Position numbers and translations under genes: made by a program | Source of the DNA: Nocardia lijiangensis NBRC 108240 | GTDB lineage: Bacteria > Actinomycetota > Actinomycetes > Mycobacteriales > Mycobacteriaceae | NCBI RefSeq assembly: GCF_001613045.1 | Contig: NZ_BDBP01000060.1 | Coordinates: forward strand, 1 to 59,337 | Direction of reading: 5' to 3' | Length of the DNA: 59,337 bases | Part shown: positions 16,906 to 25,856 of the stretch, one piece after another | Layout: the number at the start of each line of letters is the position of its first letter | Position numbering within the stretch: the first letter of the stretch is position 1 | Notes under the pieces: model-generated | The model's database searches: none | The model's input: the letters and a program-made list of their open reading frames with translations, nothing else | What the model was told of the DNA's origin: nothing

Positions 16906-16919
16906 TAGAACGCGTTTCA
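16906..16919. promoter_or_regulatory. KstR-type operator upstream of the PKS operon
   Basis: TAGAACGCGTTTCA fits all eight fixed positions of the KstR motif TnnAACnnGTTnnA and differs by two bases from the perfect palindrome at 39738 in this window. It lies 55 bases before the loading-module PKS start. KstR is the TetR-family repressor of sterol uptake and side-chain genes in actinobacteria, relieved by 3-oxo-steroid acyl-CoA. The remainder of 16852-17178 holds a second operator and no gene I can support. Confidence 0.7.
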
Positions 16920-17072
16920 GTCAAGGCGAGCTTTCGAGTCGCAGGTTGGCGGGTCGACGTTGCCCATCTCCACGCGGTGTAAGAGTTATTGCGTTGTCAA
17001 CCAACGGTATCCAAGGACGCTTCCGAACCAGGCGGCACTTGCCAGGGCCATCCCCCAAGCCTTGCGGCAGTA

Positions 17073-17086
17073 TGAAACCTGTTCTA
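17073..17086. promoter_or_regulatory. KstR-type operator upstream of the P450
   Basis: TGAAACCTGTTCTA fits all eight fixed positions of TnnAACnnGTTnnA and differs only in the two free central bases from the site at cyp125 (46001). It lies 93 bases before the P450 start. Together with 16906 it gives each divergent transcript its own site. Confidence 0.7.
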
Positions 17087-17178
17087 AGGTCACCGGCATC
17101 CGCGCGCCGGACCGCGCAGGCTCACGACGAGCGCGCACCGGCAGGTCGCCCATTACCTATGAGTTAGTGAGGACACCC

Positions 17179-18501
17179 ATGCTTCCACCACAGCTCCAGC
17201 AGTCGGCTTTGCGCAATGGTTGGCTACTTCTCACCAGGCCCAACGAACTGTTCCACCGGGGTTATGCGGAACACGGAGAAATATTCCGAATCGAATTCCC
17301 TGGTCAGAAAATGGTGGTCCTCGCCGGCACCGATGCGATGACGGCATTCAGAACCATGGAAAAACACGGCGCCGTGATTCCCTTGGCATGGACAGCATTT
17401 CACAACGAGTTCGGCACCGATCGACTCATCATCGATTCCGCCGCCGCCACGCATACCGAACTCCGCCGCAGCCTGGCTCCCGGCTATTCCCGGCAGGCCG
17501 CATCGATTTCCGGCTTGATCGACCACGTCGATCTGCTCCTCGCACAGTGGGCCCGGCACCGCTCGGTGCGACTGATGCCCGAGATGCAGCGACTATTCGT
17601 TCAGCAAGCGAGCGCAACCCTGGTCAACAGCGCTATCACCCCTGATGTCCATGACGCAATGTGCCACACATTCAGATATATACTCCGCGTTTCCAATGGT
17701 CAGTGGCCGAAAGCCATGCTGCTGATGCCGTCGTACCGCCGAAGTAGACAAGCCGTTGTCCAGTACATGACCGGCGTCGCGACCGAACTGTTGGCGAACC
17801 CGGAAGGACCCGACAGGACTGCACTGAGCACAGCGCTGGCGACGCTGCGCACACAGCGAAGCGACATCATGACCCATAACGAGCTCGTGGCCAACCTGTT
17901 CATACCACTGATCGCCGGCATCGATACCGTCGCGGCGACGATGACTATCGCATTGACCGACATCCTGAGCCGGCCGGATCTTCACCAAGAACTCGCAATG
18001 GAAGCCAGAGAATACTTCAGCGACGCCGGATATGTGGACCACAACCCTATGACTGGGATGCCGCGGCTGTGGTCAGCGATCCAAGAATCCATGCGTCTCA
18101 GCCCCATCGCGTTCGGCATACAACGAACCGCCACCAGAGAGTTCGAATACAACGGCTTCACGATCAGGAAGGGCGAGCGAATCGTCGTCGCCACTGCGGC
18201 AACACACTATTCGGACCAGCACTTCCCGAACCCCACCGAGTTCCTGCCCGATCGATTCCTGCACAAGAAGGCCGAAGCCAGCAGCGGATACGCGCCATTC
18301 GGCCGCGGTGCTCACGAGTGCCTCGGCAAGAATTTCGCGAAAACTCAAATACTGCTGACGGTCGGACGGATGATCTCCGCCTCCGATCTGCGGCTGACGG
18401 GAACATTTCGGCACATCGAGATGCCCACGATTCCGCCCCGCAACCCCAGCAGTCGTATCCGCATCACCGTGCGCACCGACGGCCGCGTATCTCCGGTCTG
18501 A
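17179..18501 (+). CDS. cytochrome P450, divergent from the PKS
   Basis: A 440-residue cytochrome P450. The I-helix oxygen motif is AGIDT, the ExxR motif is ESMR, and the heme loop is FGRGAHECLG with the cysteine ligand. I do not recognise its CYP family; it is clearly not CYP125 (compare 44717). Start ATG 17179 has GAGG seven bases upstream; the open frame extends to 16960 but that part has no P450 similarity and covers the operators. Base use is visibly less GC-rich than in the mce4 genes, as in the PKS genes, which suggests acquisition with them. Probable roles are oxidation of the polyketide or of a sterol-derived molecule. A ferredoxin partner is not adjacent. Confidence 0.9.
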   Translation: MLPPQLQQSALRNGWLLLTRPNELFHRGYAEHGEIFRIEFPGQKMVVLAGTDAMTAFRTMEKHGAVIPLAWTAFHNEFGTDRLIIDSAAATHTELRRSLAPGYSRQAASISGLIDHVDLLLAQWARHRSVRLMPEMQRLFVQQASATLVNSAITPDVHDAMCHTFRYILRVSNGQWPKAMLLMPSYRRSRQAVVQYMTGVATELLANPEGPDRTALSTALATLRTQRSDIMTHNELVANLFIPLIAGIDTVAATMTIALTDILSRPDLHQELAMEAREYFSDAGYVDHNPMTGMPRLWSAIQESMRLSPIAFGIQRTATREFEYNGFTIRKGERIVVATAATHYSDQHFPNPTEFLPDRFLHKKAEASSGYAPFGRGAHECLGKNFAKTQILLTVGRMISASDLRLTGTFRHIEMPTIPPRNPSSRIRITVRTDGRVSPV

Positions 18502-18549
18502 TTCGCTGACCGAGCACCGGCCACCATACCGGCCGATTCGGCCGACCTC

Positions 18550-19050
18550 TCAGACCGGTGTGACCGCACCGATGAGCCAACGGGAATCCTCGCGCTCGAG
18601 CTCGACCCGTACTCGGCTTCCGGTGGTGGTGCCCTGTGCGTTTTCCTTGCTGGTGGTTACCTGGTTCAGGAACAAGAGGACTACGGCGTGGTCGGAGCTG
18701 GCCTCGACGACGCCGCCGGCCTGGGTGGTGGCGCGGACGGTGAGTTGCTTTTCCTTGGCGCCGGGGGCGATGGCCTGGTTGATGAGTTTGAGGTAGTCCT
18801 CGCGGAACTCCGGGGAGAGGGCCTCGGCGGCTTTCGGGAGTTCCTTGTCGACGGTGTTGTAGTCGTAGGTGAACATGGTGGCGACCGAGCGACTGGCCAC
18901 GTCGACAACTTCGGTGCGAGCCTTTTCGGCGCGTTCCTGGTCCCAGTAGCGGTAGCCGAAGTAGGACGTGACGACCAGCGAGATGGCAGCCAGCACACCG
19001 GCCAAGGCGCCGACGGTCAGGACGAGCGGGCTGAGCTTCGAGATTTTCAT
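18550..19050 (-). CDS. Mce-associated membrane protein (Rv3492c-like)
   Basis: A 166-residue Mce-associated protein, last gene of the mce4 operon. One N-terminal membrane segment (about 8-32) is followed by an extracytoplasmic domain of the Mas type that ends in SRWLIGAVTPV. Mas proteins are needed for stable Mce complexes in mycobacteria, probably as assembly or stabilising factors. Its ATG overlaps the stop of the preceding gene (ATGA). It converges on the P450 gene with 48 bases between the stops. Confidence 0.85.
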   Translation of the reverse strand: MKISKLSPLVLTVGALAGVLAAISLVVTSYFGYRYWDQERAEKARTEVVDVASRSVATMFTYDYNTVDKELPKAAEALSPEFREDYLKLINQAIAPGAKEKQLTVRATTQAGGVVEASSDHAVVLLFLNQVTTSKENAQGTTTGSRVRVELEREDSRWLIGAVTPV

Positions 19051-19880
19051 GCCACGAACTCCACATTCGACGCGGACAGGCCGGAATCGGTGCGGGTCAC
19101 GGTGATCCGGAACCGGTAGAAACGGGTCTGCGGTTCCGCGGAGCCCGCGTTGGTCAGGGTCTGCTTGGCGGCGATCAGCACGATCGCCGAGTCCTCGTCG
19201 TCGCGCACAAGCGCGGACTCGATGACTTCGCCGGTGGAGACCACCTTGGCCTGCTTCACGACTTCCATGAAAGGGTCTACGCGGCCGTCGAATTCAGTTT
19301 TGAACTTACCCGAGGCGGTGGCCAGGATCCGTTCGATGTCCTCTTTGGCGGAGTCGGCCCGGATGGTTGTCAAGTTGAGCACGGCCTGCCGGGCGGCCTG
19401 CAGGTACTCGGTCCGGCGGTCCTCGCGCACGGTGTTGTTGTGCACCATGAAAACCGTGACTCCGGCGCCGACCATCAGGGCCAGTACCAGCACTGCGCTC
19501 GCGGCCAGCGCGACGATGCGCCTGGCACCGAGTTTCGGCTGCGCACCCGCCAGGCCATCTGCGGCTTCCGGCACATCGGCGGCGTCTTTCCCCGGCTCCA
19601 CCGCGGATTCCTTGGTGAGCGCGACCTTCTCGGCCACCGCTGTGTCCTCGGCAACCGGAGCCGCCGCGGTCACCTCGGCATCCGGCTCAGCGGGAGCACG
19701 CTCGGAGGTAGCGCGCTGGGAGGTAGCGGGCTCCGGGGTCACCGACTGGGTCTCGGCGACCGGGACAACGGCGGGACTTTTGACCGTGACTTCGCCGGCC
19801 CCGGTCTCCTCGACCGGGGGCCCCGCTGGACGGCCCGCACGCCGACGCGTGCGGTGAGTGTCGCCGTTGTTCTGGGTCAT
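19047..19880 (-). CDS. Mce-associated membrane protein with long cytoplasmic tail (Rv3493c-like)
   Basis: A 277-residue Mce-associated protein. A long, low-complexity acidic and Ala/Pro/Glu-rich cytoplasmic segment (1-115) precedes one membrane segment (about 120-145) and an extracytoplasmic Mas domain (150-277), the same fold class as its downstream neighbour. The pair follows mce4F in the order known from M. tuberculosis. Overlaps of four bases on both sides point to translational coupling. Confidence 0.85.
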   Translation of the reverse strand: MTQNNGDTHRTRRRAGRPAGPPVEETGAGEVTVKSPAVVPVAETQSVTPEPATSQRATSERAPAEPDAEVTAAAPVAEDTAVAEKVALTKESAVEPGKDAADVPEAADGLAGAQPKLGARRIVALAASAVLVLALMVGAGVTVFMVHNNTVREDRRTEYLQAARQAVLNLTTIRADSAKEDIERILATASGKFKTEFDGRVDPFMEVVKQAKVVSTGEVIESALVRDDEDSAIVLIAAKQTLTNAGSAEPQTRFYRFRITVTRTDSGLSASNVEFVA

Positions 19881-21307
19881 CGTTGTTGCTCCTCGAACAT
19901 TGCCTGCCAGCTCGCCGGTATTGTGCCCGATCCGCCGGGCCCGACATCGCCATTACGGTAGGTTCGACCATCGGAACCGATGTACACCCCGGTGTTCGGG
20001 TCGTAGCTCCGAGCCGCCGCGGGTGTCTGTCCACCATAGGACGCGGGTGCGACCTGAGTCACGTCCGGGGTTTGCGGATCCGTAGCCGGCGCCTCGTACG
20101 GGGTGACAGGGCCCCAAGCCGGATTGTCACCCTCCGGCACGTAGCCCGTGCGGCAGAGCTCCGGAGTCGGCGCACGCCTGCCGGGGTATTCCATACACGG
20201 GGTGTTGCGGATACCGCGCACAGCGATGTCCGAATCCTGCGGCACCTTGCAGTACAGCCCGCGCGGAGTATCCACAGGCGAGGTATCGGCGGGCGATCGG
20301 CGCTCGTTCGCCGGCAGGAAGCCCGTCGTGCACGCGGGCGGATCATTCACCACCAGTTGGAAATCCACCATCGCGCCATACTTGGACGGTCCGCGGATAA
20401 TGGTCTGCAGCGCCGCGATCAAAGGAGGGAATACCACCAGAATCTGCTCCAGCCCTGCGTGATAGGTGACGCCCACCTGCCCGAGACCGACCAAATTGTT
20501 GAGCAGCAGCGGCAGCGTCGGCCGCAGCGATTCGAACTGCGCACTCACCGTCTGCAGGGCCGACGGACCATCGCGCAGCAGATTGCGCAGCGCCGGATCA
20601 TGTTGGCGCAGTTGATCGGTCACTGTCGCGAGGTTCTGAGTCCAGGACCGGATTGCGGCGTCGGATTCGATCTGGGTGTCCAGCAGCGGCCCGATCTGAT
20701 CGAGCAGTTTCTTGGTCGGTTCCGCGTTGTCGTTCGCCTCCTGGATCAGCAGTGCCGCCGAATCGATGAAGCGTTGCAGATCCGGGCCCGCGCCGTTGAA
20801 CGCGAGGAATGCCTCGTCGAGCAGCTGACGCAACTGGGTGTTGGTGATCGTGGACAGCAGCTTGTCGGCCTGGTCCAGCAGGTCGCCGACATCCTGGGGC
20901 AGCTTGGTGCGTTCCTGCGGGATCACGGCGCCGTCGGACAGGTTGCCGCCCTTGGGATCCTCGGCTGGAATCAGGTCGACGTACTGCTCGCCGATGGCGG
21001 ACACACTGCGCACCCAGGCGTCGACATCGGCGGGGACCTTCTGATCGCTGTCGATGGACAGTTTTGCCTCGACACCATCCGGGGTGAGCCGGACCTCCTG
21101 CACCTTGCCGATATTCGTGCCGCGATAGGCCACGTTCGCGGTCTCGTAGAGCCCACCGGTGGCGGCCAGCCGAACCGTCACTTCGTAGCGGCCGATGCCG
21201 AACATGGCGGGCACACGCACGTACATCCCGCCCATAACCACGAGGCCGATCACAGTGAGCACGGCGAAGATGGTCAGCTGGATCCGGACGAAGCGTGTCA
21301 GCGTCAT
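19877..21307 (-). CDS. mce4F: Mce4F, sterol import protein
   Basis: A 476-residue Mce protein. An N-terminal membrane anchor (about 8-32) is followed by the MCE domain, which starts at YEVTVRLAATGGLYETANV and carries the GTNIGKVQEV turn, then a long helical region (about 130-320). The C-terminal 130 residues are disordered, proline-rich and contain cysteines. Mce4 subunits form a hexameric tube that carries sterol from the outer envelope to the YrbE4 permease. It is the last of six tube subunits in the operon, overlapping mce4E and the first mas gene by four bases each. Confidence 0.93.
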   Translation of the reverse strand: MTLTRFVRIQLTIFAVLTVIGLVVMGGMYVRVPAMFGIGRYEVTVRLAATGGLYETANVAYRGTNIGKVQEVRLTPDGVEAKLSIDSDQKVPADVDAWVRSVSAIGEQYVDLIPAEDPKGGNLSDGAVIPQERTKLPQDVGDLLDQADKLLSTITNTQLRQLLDEAFLAFNGAGPDLQRFIDSAALLIQEANDNAEPTKKLLDQIGPLLDTQIESDAAIRSWTQNLATVTDQLRQHDPALRNLLRDGPSALQTVSAQFESLRPTLPLLLNNLVGLGQVGVTYHAGLEQILVVFPPLIAALQTIIRGPSKYGAMVDFQLVVNDPPACTTGFLPANERRSPADTSPVDTPRGLYCKVPQDSDIAVRGIRNTPCMEYPGRRAPTPELCRTGYVPEGDNPAWGPVTPYEAPATDPQTPDVTQVAPASYGGQTPAAARSYDPNTGVYIGSDGRTYRNGDVGPGGSGTIPASWQAMFEEQQR

Positions 21308-22524
21308 CGCGGCCCTCCTTCCGGGGAAGTGTTTTCCAGCGGCACCGTGAGACCGGGGATGGCCGGTAGTCCAGGAATCGGGGGCAGGCCGGGAATCGTC
21401 GGCGTCACGGTCGGCGCCAGCGGCGCGGTGGCCGGATTGCTCCCCTCGGCCGCGGTATTCGGCGCGAAGCTACCGATAACGCCTTCGACGCCACCGAACC
21501 GGCCACCCAGCGGGGTACCGGTGAGCCAGTTGCTGTCCAACCGCTTTCCGGTCATGTCCACCGTGATCCAGAGGTTCATGTAGTCACCCTTGATCGCATT
21601 CCCGATGTTCTTCATCGGGAATGGGAAGGTGGGCAGGATCTTCAGCGCTTCGATGAGGTTGGTGCCGGTACCGGCGAGCGTGTCCAGGATCGGAGACAGG
21701 TTGGCCAGGTTGGTCTTCAGGTCCTCGCCGCTGGCCTGGATGATCCGGTCGGTGACATCGCTGAGGTCGCCGAGTGCGCTGACCGCCGCGGTGATGTTCT
21801 TGGTGCGGTCGGCCAGTACGGTCAGCGCCGGGTGGATCTGATCGAGGGCCTTGTCGATGACGTCGGTCTGGTCGGCCAGTTGCCCGCCCAGGTAGTCCAG
21901 GCCCTCCATGGCTTCGATGATGTCCGCGGTCTGCTGGTTCAGCCCGGTGGTCAGCGTGTTCAGCTGCGGCAGGAGGTCGCGGATATCGTCCTCGCGACCG
22001 CTCAGCGCCGTATTCAGTTCGCGGGTAATGGTTTCCAGCTGCGCGAGACCGCCGCCGTTGACCACCACCGACAACGAGGACAGCACCTGCTCGGTGGTCG
22101 GGTAGGCCCCCGCGCGCTCGAGCGGAATGACATCGCCGGCCTTCAGCTCACCGACCGGTGCGACATCCGTCGGTGCGGACAGCTCGACGTGATTACTACC
22201 GAGCAGACTGGTCTGCCCGACCTTGGCAATCGCATTGGCGGGCAGGCGAACTCCGGGATCGATCGCGACGGTGACCAGCGCGTGCCAGCCCTCGACGTCG
22301 ATATCGGTGACCGCTCCGACGACCGTGTCCGACACACGCACCGGCGAATTCCGGGTCAGCGTCGTGACATTCGGCATCTGGATCTTCACTTCGTAAGCGC
22401 CAGCGGCGATGTCGGCACCGGGCAGCGGCATCGAGTTCAGCCCGTCCCATTCGCAGCCGGAGATCGACAGCGTCACGACGCCGAGCGCGAGCGCGACGAG
22501 ACGGTGGGCTGATTTGGTGATCAC
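21304..22524 (-). CDS. mce4E: Mce4E lipoprotein (LprN-like)
   Basis: A 406-residue Mce lipoprotein. The start GTG 22524 overlaps the mce4D stop (GTGA) and gives a clean lipoprotein signal ending in LSISGC, so C24 would be lipidated. The MCE domain follows (AYEVKIQMPNVTTLTRNSPV), then helical segments, and a proline-rich C terminus with repeated IPGLP units. The E subunit is the lipoprotein in every Mce operon (lprN in M. tuberculosis). The open frame extends upstream into mce4D, but that part is out of register with any Mce sequence. Confidence 0.92.
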   Translation of the reverse strand: MITKSAHRLVALALGVVTLSISGCEWDGLNSMPLPGADIAAGAYEVKIQMPNVTTLTRNSPVRVSDTVVGAVTDIDVEGWHALVTVAIDPGVRLPANAIAKVGQTSLLGSNHVELSAPTDVAPVGELKAGDVIPLERAGAYPTTEQVLSSLSVVVNGGGLAQLETITRELNTALSGREDDIRDLLPQLNTLTTGLNQQTADIIEAMEGLDYLGGQLADQTDVIDKALDQIHPALTVLADRTKNITAAVSALGDLSDVTDRIIQASGEDLKTNLANLSPILDTLAGTGTNLIEALKILPTFPFPMKNIGNAIKGDYMNLWITVDMTGKRLDSNWLTGTPLGGRFGGVEGVIGSFAPNTAAEGSNPATAPLAPTVTPTIPGLPPIPGLPAIPGLTVPLENTSPEGGPR

Positions 22525-23765
22525 CGTGCGCCTCCTGGAATAGCTAATCCGGCCACGCCTTCGGGCACGGTGACCTGCGCCGAAACCTGGGCTTCCACTT
22601 CTGGCGTGCTGTACACCAGCTGGTCCGGGAAGGCATGCACGCCGCTCGCCGGGTTCGTCATGATCGGCACGTAGTTCATGGCGAGGGAAGAGATGAGCGG
22701 CGCGACCATTTCCGCGCACAGCTGGGCGCTGCGCTCGGAGTCGTTGGTCTCCAAGGCTTCGATCGATCCGCAGAGGAAGCTGAGCGGGTCGGCCGGGTTG
22801 TTCAGTGCGGCCATACCGCCGAGAGTGCCTTGCGCGGGGCTGTAGATCTGGTAGAAGTTCACCAGCGCCGTCGGCCCGGAGTGCAGCACCCGCTCGACCT
22901 CGGGCCGCTTGTCCATCAAGATCTGGGTGACGCTGGCCAGCCGCTCCACACCCTCGGAGAGTTCGGTGCCGCTCCCCTCGATGAAGCGCTTCACATCGGC
23001 CAGCGCGATATCCAGATTGTCCAGTCCGGCACCGAGATCGGTGGAGGTGTCGGCCAGCACCTGCGAGACCGAGGCCAGGCGCCCGCCGAACTGCACGATC
23101 TGCTCGTTGCTCGCCGAGAGCACCTCGACGAATCTTTGCAGATTGCGAATCGTGCCGAACAGATCGGTGCGGCCATCTGAGAGCGTGGTCAGCGTGGCGG
23201 ACAGTTCGCGCAGCGTATCGCGGAACTTCTGGCCGTTACCGTCGAGATTGTCCGCGGCGGTATTGATGAAGCGACCGAACGACCCCTGCTCGTCGTCCCC
23301 TACCGGTCCCAATGTGGTTGCCAGCTTCGACAATTCGGCCTTGATGTCATCCCATTCGACCGGCACCGCGGTGCGCTCGATCGGGATCTCGGCGCCATCG
23401 CCGAGCTTCGCGCCGCCGGTGTAGGCCGGCGCCAGCTGAATGAAACGGGCGGTCACCAGCGACGGCGAAATGATCACGGCCTTCGCGTCGGCTGGGATAT
23501 CGATCCCCCGATCCAGGGTGAGCTCGACCTTCACCCGATCCCGGCCCGGCTCGATCGAATCGATTCGCCCGACCTTGACCCCGAGCACTCGCACGTCGTC
23601 ACCCGCGTAAAGTCCGTTCGTGGACGGGAAATACGCGGTGATCGTGGTCTTACCGATCCGGGTGACACCGTTGTACACCCCGACCACCACCAGCGCGGCG
23701 ACCACCACACCGGCTACCACCAGCACCCAGCGCGGCAACTTGCCGACCTTGTTCTGCAACGTCAT
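22521..23765 (-). CDS. mce4D: Mce4D, sterol import protein
   Basis: A 414-residue Mce subunit. A membrane anchor (about 12-33) is followed by the MCE domain (ITAYFPSTNGLYAGDDVRV, then VLGVKVGRID) and a long helical tail. ATG 23765 overlaps the mce4C stop. The order A-B-C-D-E-F is kept, and four-base overlaps on both sides suggest subunits are made in fixed proportion. Confidence 0.93.
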   Translation of the reverse strand: MTLQNKVGKLPRWVLVVAGVVVAALVVVGVYNGVTRIGKTTITAYFPSTNGLYAGDDVRVLGVKVGRIDSIEPGRDRVKVELTLDRGIDIPADAKAVIISPSLVTARFIQLAPAYTGGAKLGDGAEIPIERTAVPVEWDDIKAELSKLATTLGPVGDDEQGSFGRFINTAADNLDGNGQKFRDTLRELSATLTTLSDGRTDLFGTIRNLQRFVEVLSASNEQIVQFGGRLASVSQVLADTSTDLGAGLDNLDIALADVKRFIEGSGTELSEGVERLASVTQILMDKRPEVERVLHSGPTALVNFYQIYSPAQGTLGGMAALNNPADPLSFLCGSIEALETNDSERSAQLCAEMVAPLISSLAMNYVPIMTNPASGVHAFPDQLVYSTPEVEAQVSAQVTVPEGVAGLAIPGGAR

Positions 23766-24835
23766 CGCGGTGGATCCTCTTCTGACGGGCGGATGGTGGT
23801 GAGGGGATTCGGGTTGAGGAACATGTTGCGCAGATCCTCCGGCAGGTGCTGCGGCCATACCAGGGCGTCCGAAAGCGTCTGCAGCGCAGCGGAGCTCGCG
23901 TTTACCACGTAGGCGTTGAACCACGGGCCACCGCCGACCTGCTCGCCCAGTGCGGCCGCGTATGGTCCGAGATTGTCGAGCGCGTCGTTGATGTTCTGCT
24001 TGTTGCGCTCGAGCAGTCTCAGCACCGAGTTCAACCGGTCCAGGGTGTCTTTCATCTGCGGTTCGTTGTCGTTGACCAGCCCGGTCAGCTGCTGCGCGAC
24101 ACCGTTGACGTTCACGATCAGCTGCGCTATGGCCGCACGGCGCCGATCTAGTTCACCGAGCAGGTTGTTGCCGTCGAGCAGCAGTGCGTTGATCTGGTTG
24201 CTGCGATCGGCCAGGGTCTCGGTGACGCTCTGGGCCCGGGTCAGCAGTTGCGAGAGCGCCTCGTCGCGGGCATTGATGCTGCGCGACAACGCGGTAACCC
24301 CGTCCAGCGCCGCGCGCAGCGGCGCTGGGGTGTCGGCGAAGGTCGCCGAGAGCGCGTCCAAGGTCTCGTCGACCTGCTGCAGGTCCAGGCCCCGCACCGT
24401 GGCGCCCAGCTCGCTCAGTGCGTCGTTGAGCGAATACGGGGAAGTGGTGCGGTCCAAAGGAATCGTGTCCGTGGCGCGCAGTGCGCCCTGGCCCTGTGGC
24501 AGCAGCTCCAGCGACCTGCGGCCGAGCACGGTGTTGGTCTTGATGGCGGCGGAGGTCTTGTCGCCCAACTCGATCGACTCGTCCAGACTGAACTCGACAA
24601 GCACCTTGTCGCCATCCAGCTCGACCTCGTCCACCTGACCCGACCGGACACCGGCGACCTGCACCGGATCACCCGGCAGTAGTCCGCCCGCGTCGGCGAA
24701 GTGTGCGGTGAAGCTCGCGCCGCTCCGGATGAACGGCAGCTGCGTGAACTGCAACGCGCTCAGCGAGATACACACCGCCATCACGATGCCGACCACACCG
24801 ATCGTGATGGCCGGCGACCTGTTGGTATCAGCCAT
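23762..24835 (-). CDS. mce4C: Mce4C, sterol import protein
   Basis: A 357-residue Mce subunit with an anchor (about 9-30), an MCE domain (FTAHFADAGGLLPGDPVQV, VAGVRSGQVDEV) and helical repeats typical of the tube. I chose ATG 24835 (MADTNRSP) with GGGAGG about ten bases upstream; ATG 24865 adds ten residues and overlaps mce4B further. At 24835 the overlap with mce4B is eight bases. Confidence 0.91.
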   Translation of the reverse strand: MADTNRSPAITIGVVGIVMAVCISLSALQFTQLPFIRSGASFTAHFADAGGLLPGDPVQVAGVRSGQVDEVELDGDKVLVEFSLDESIELGDKTSAAIKTNTVLGRRSLELLPQGQGALRATDTIPLDRTTSPYSLNDALSELGATVRGLDLQQVDETLDALSATFADTPAPLRAALDGVTALSRSINARDEALSQLLTRAQSVTETLADRSNQINALLLDGNNLLGELDRRRAAIAQLIVNVNGVAQQLTGLVNDNEPQMKDTLDRLNSVLRLLERNKQNINDALDNLGPYAAALGEQVGGGPWFNAYVVNASSAALQTLSDALVWPQHLPEDLRNMFLNPNPLTTIRPSEEDPPR

Positions 24836-25856
24836 CGGAGGAGCACCTCCCGGTCGACTGCCCACCTGGCAGCGTCATCTCGATCGGCCTTCCGTCCGGC
24901 CCGTCGACGAGCAGCCAGGTCCCGCAGATGTACATCTGCAGGAAGGATCCGTAGGAGCCGATCCGGATCAGCTTCTTGTAGGTGTCGGGCAACCGCTCGA
25001 GCACCCACTGCAAGGTGTCGCTGCCGTTGTCGAGGTTGGTGGACAGCCGGCCGAGGTTGCCGATGGTCCCCGCCAGATCCGGACGTGCCTGCGCGAGCAG
25101 GTCGGTGAGGTCGCCGGTGGCGCCCGCGATGCGCGGCAACGCGTCGCCGATCGGATCCCTGTTCTCGGCCAAACCCGTTACCAGGCGCTGCAATTCGTCG
25201 ATCGTGGTGCGGAACTGGTCGCCGCGCTGATCGATGGTCTGCAGCACGGTGTTCAGGTTGTTGATCACGTTGCCGATCAGCTCGTCCCGCTCGGCCAGCG
25301 TCTTGCCGAACGAACCGCTGCTGTTGAGCAGCGAGACCAGGGTGCCGCCCTGACCCTGGAAGATCTGAAGCAGCGCCGCGGTCAGATCGTTCACCTGGCC
25401 CGGGTCGAGGCCGCGCAGCAGCGGCTTGAAGCCGCCGAGCAGCATGTCCAGATCCAGTGCGGGCGAGGTCTTGTCCGTGCCGATGGTGCCGCCCTTGCGC
25501 AGCGTGTCCGCGCTACCGGGCCCCTCCAGCAGTTCCATGTAGCGGTCGCCGACCAGGTTCTCGTACTTGATCGTCGCGCGGGTGCTGGTGAGCAGCGGGT
25601 AGCGGCGATCGACGTCGAATTCGACGTGCGCGAGATTGTCCTTGCCGACCTTCACCGAGGTGACCGAACCGACCGGCACACCGGCGATGCGGACCTTCGA
25701 ACCGGGCAGCATGCCCGAGGAACTGGTGAAGACCGCCTTGTATCCGTATTCCCGTGCGAAACGCATCTGGCTGAAGACGATCACCAATCCGGCGAAGACC
25801 AGCGTCATCACCAGCGTGAAGATGGTCAGTTTGACCGTTGTCGCGGTGTTTTTCAC
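24828..25856 (-). CDS. mce4B: Mce4B, sterol import protein
   Basis: A 342-residue Mce subunit. The anchor (about 8-30) is followed by the MCE domain with FTSSSGMLPGSKVRIAGVPV and a predicted helical region rich in Leu and Asn. The short C terminus carries two cysteines (MYICGTWL and GRCSSDG). The ATG overlaps the mce4A stop by four bases. Confidence 0.92.
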   Translation of the reverse strand: MKNTATTVKLTIFTLVMTLVFAGLVIVFSQMRFAREYGYKAVFTSSSGMLPGSKVRIAGVPVGSVTSVKVGKDNLAHVEFDVDRRYPLLTSTRATIKYENLVGDRYMELLEGPGSADTLRKGGTIGTDKTSPALDLDMLLGGFKPLLRGLDPGQVNDLTAALLQIFQGQGGTLVSLLNSSGSFGKTLAERDELIGNVINNLNTVLQTIDQRGDQFRTTIDELQRLVTGLAENRDPIGDALPRIAGATGDLTDLLAQARPDLAGTIGNLGRLSTNLDNGSDTLQWVLERLPDTYKKLIRIGSYGSFLQMYICGTWLLVDGPDGRPIEMTLPGGQSTGRCSSDG

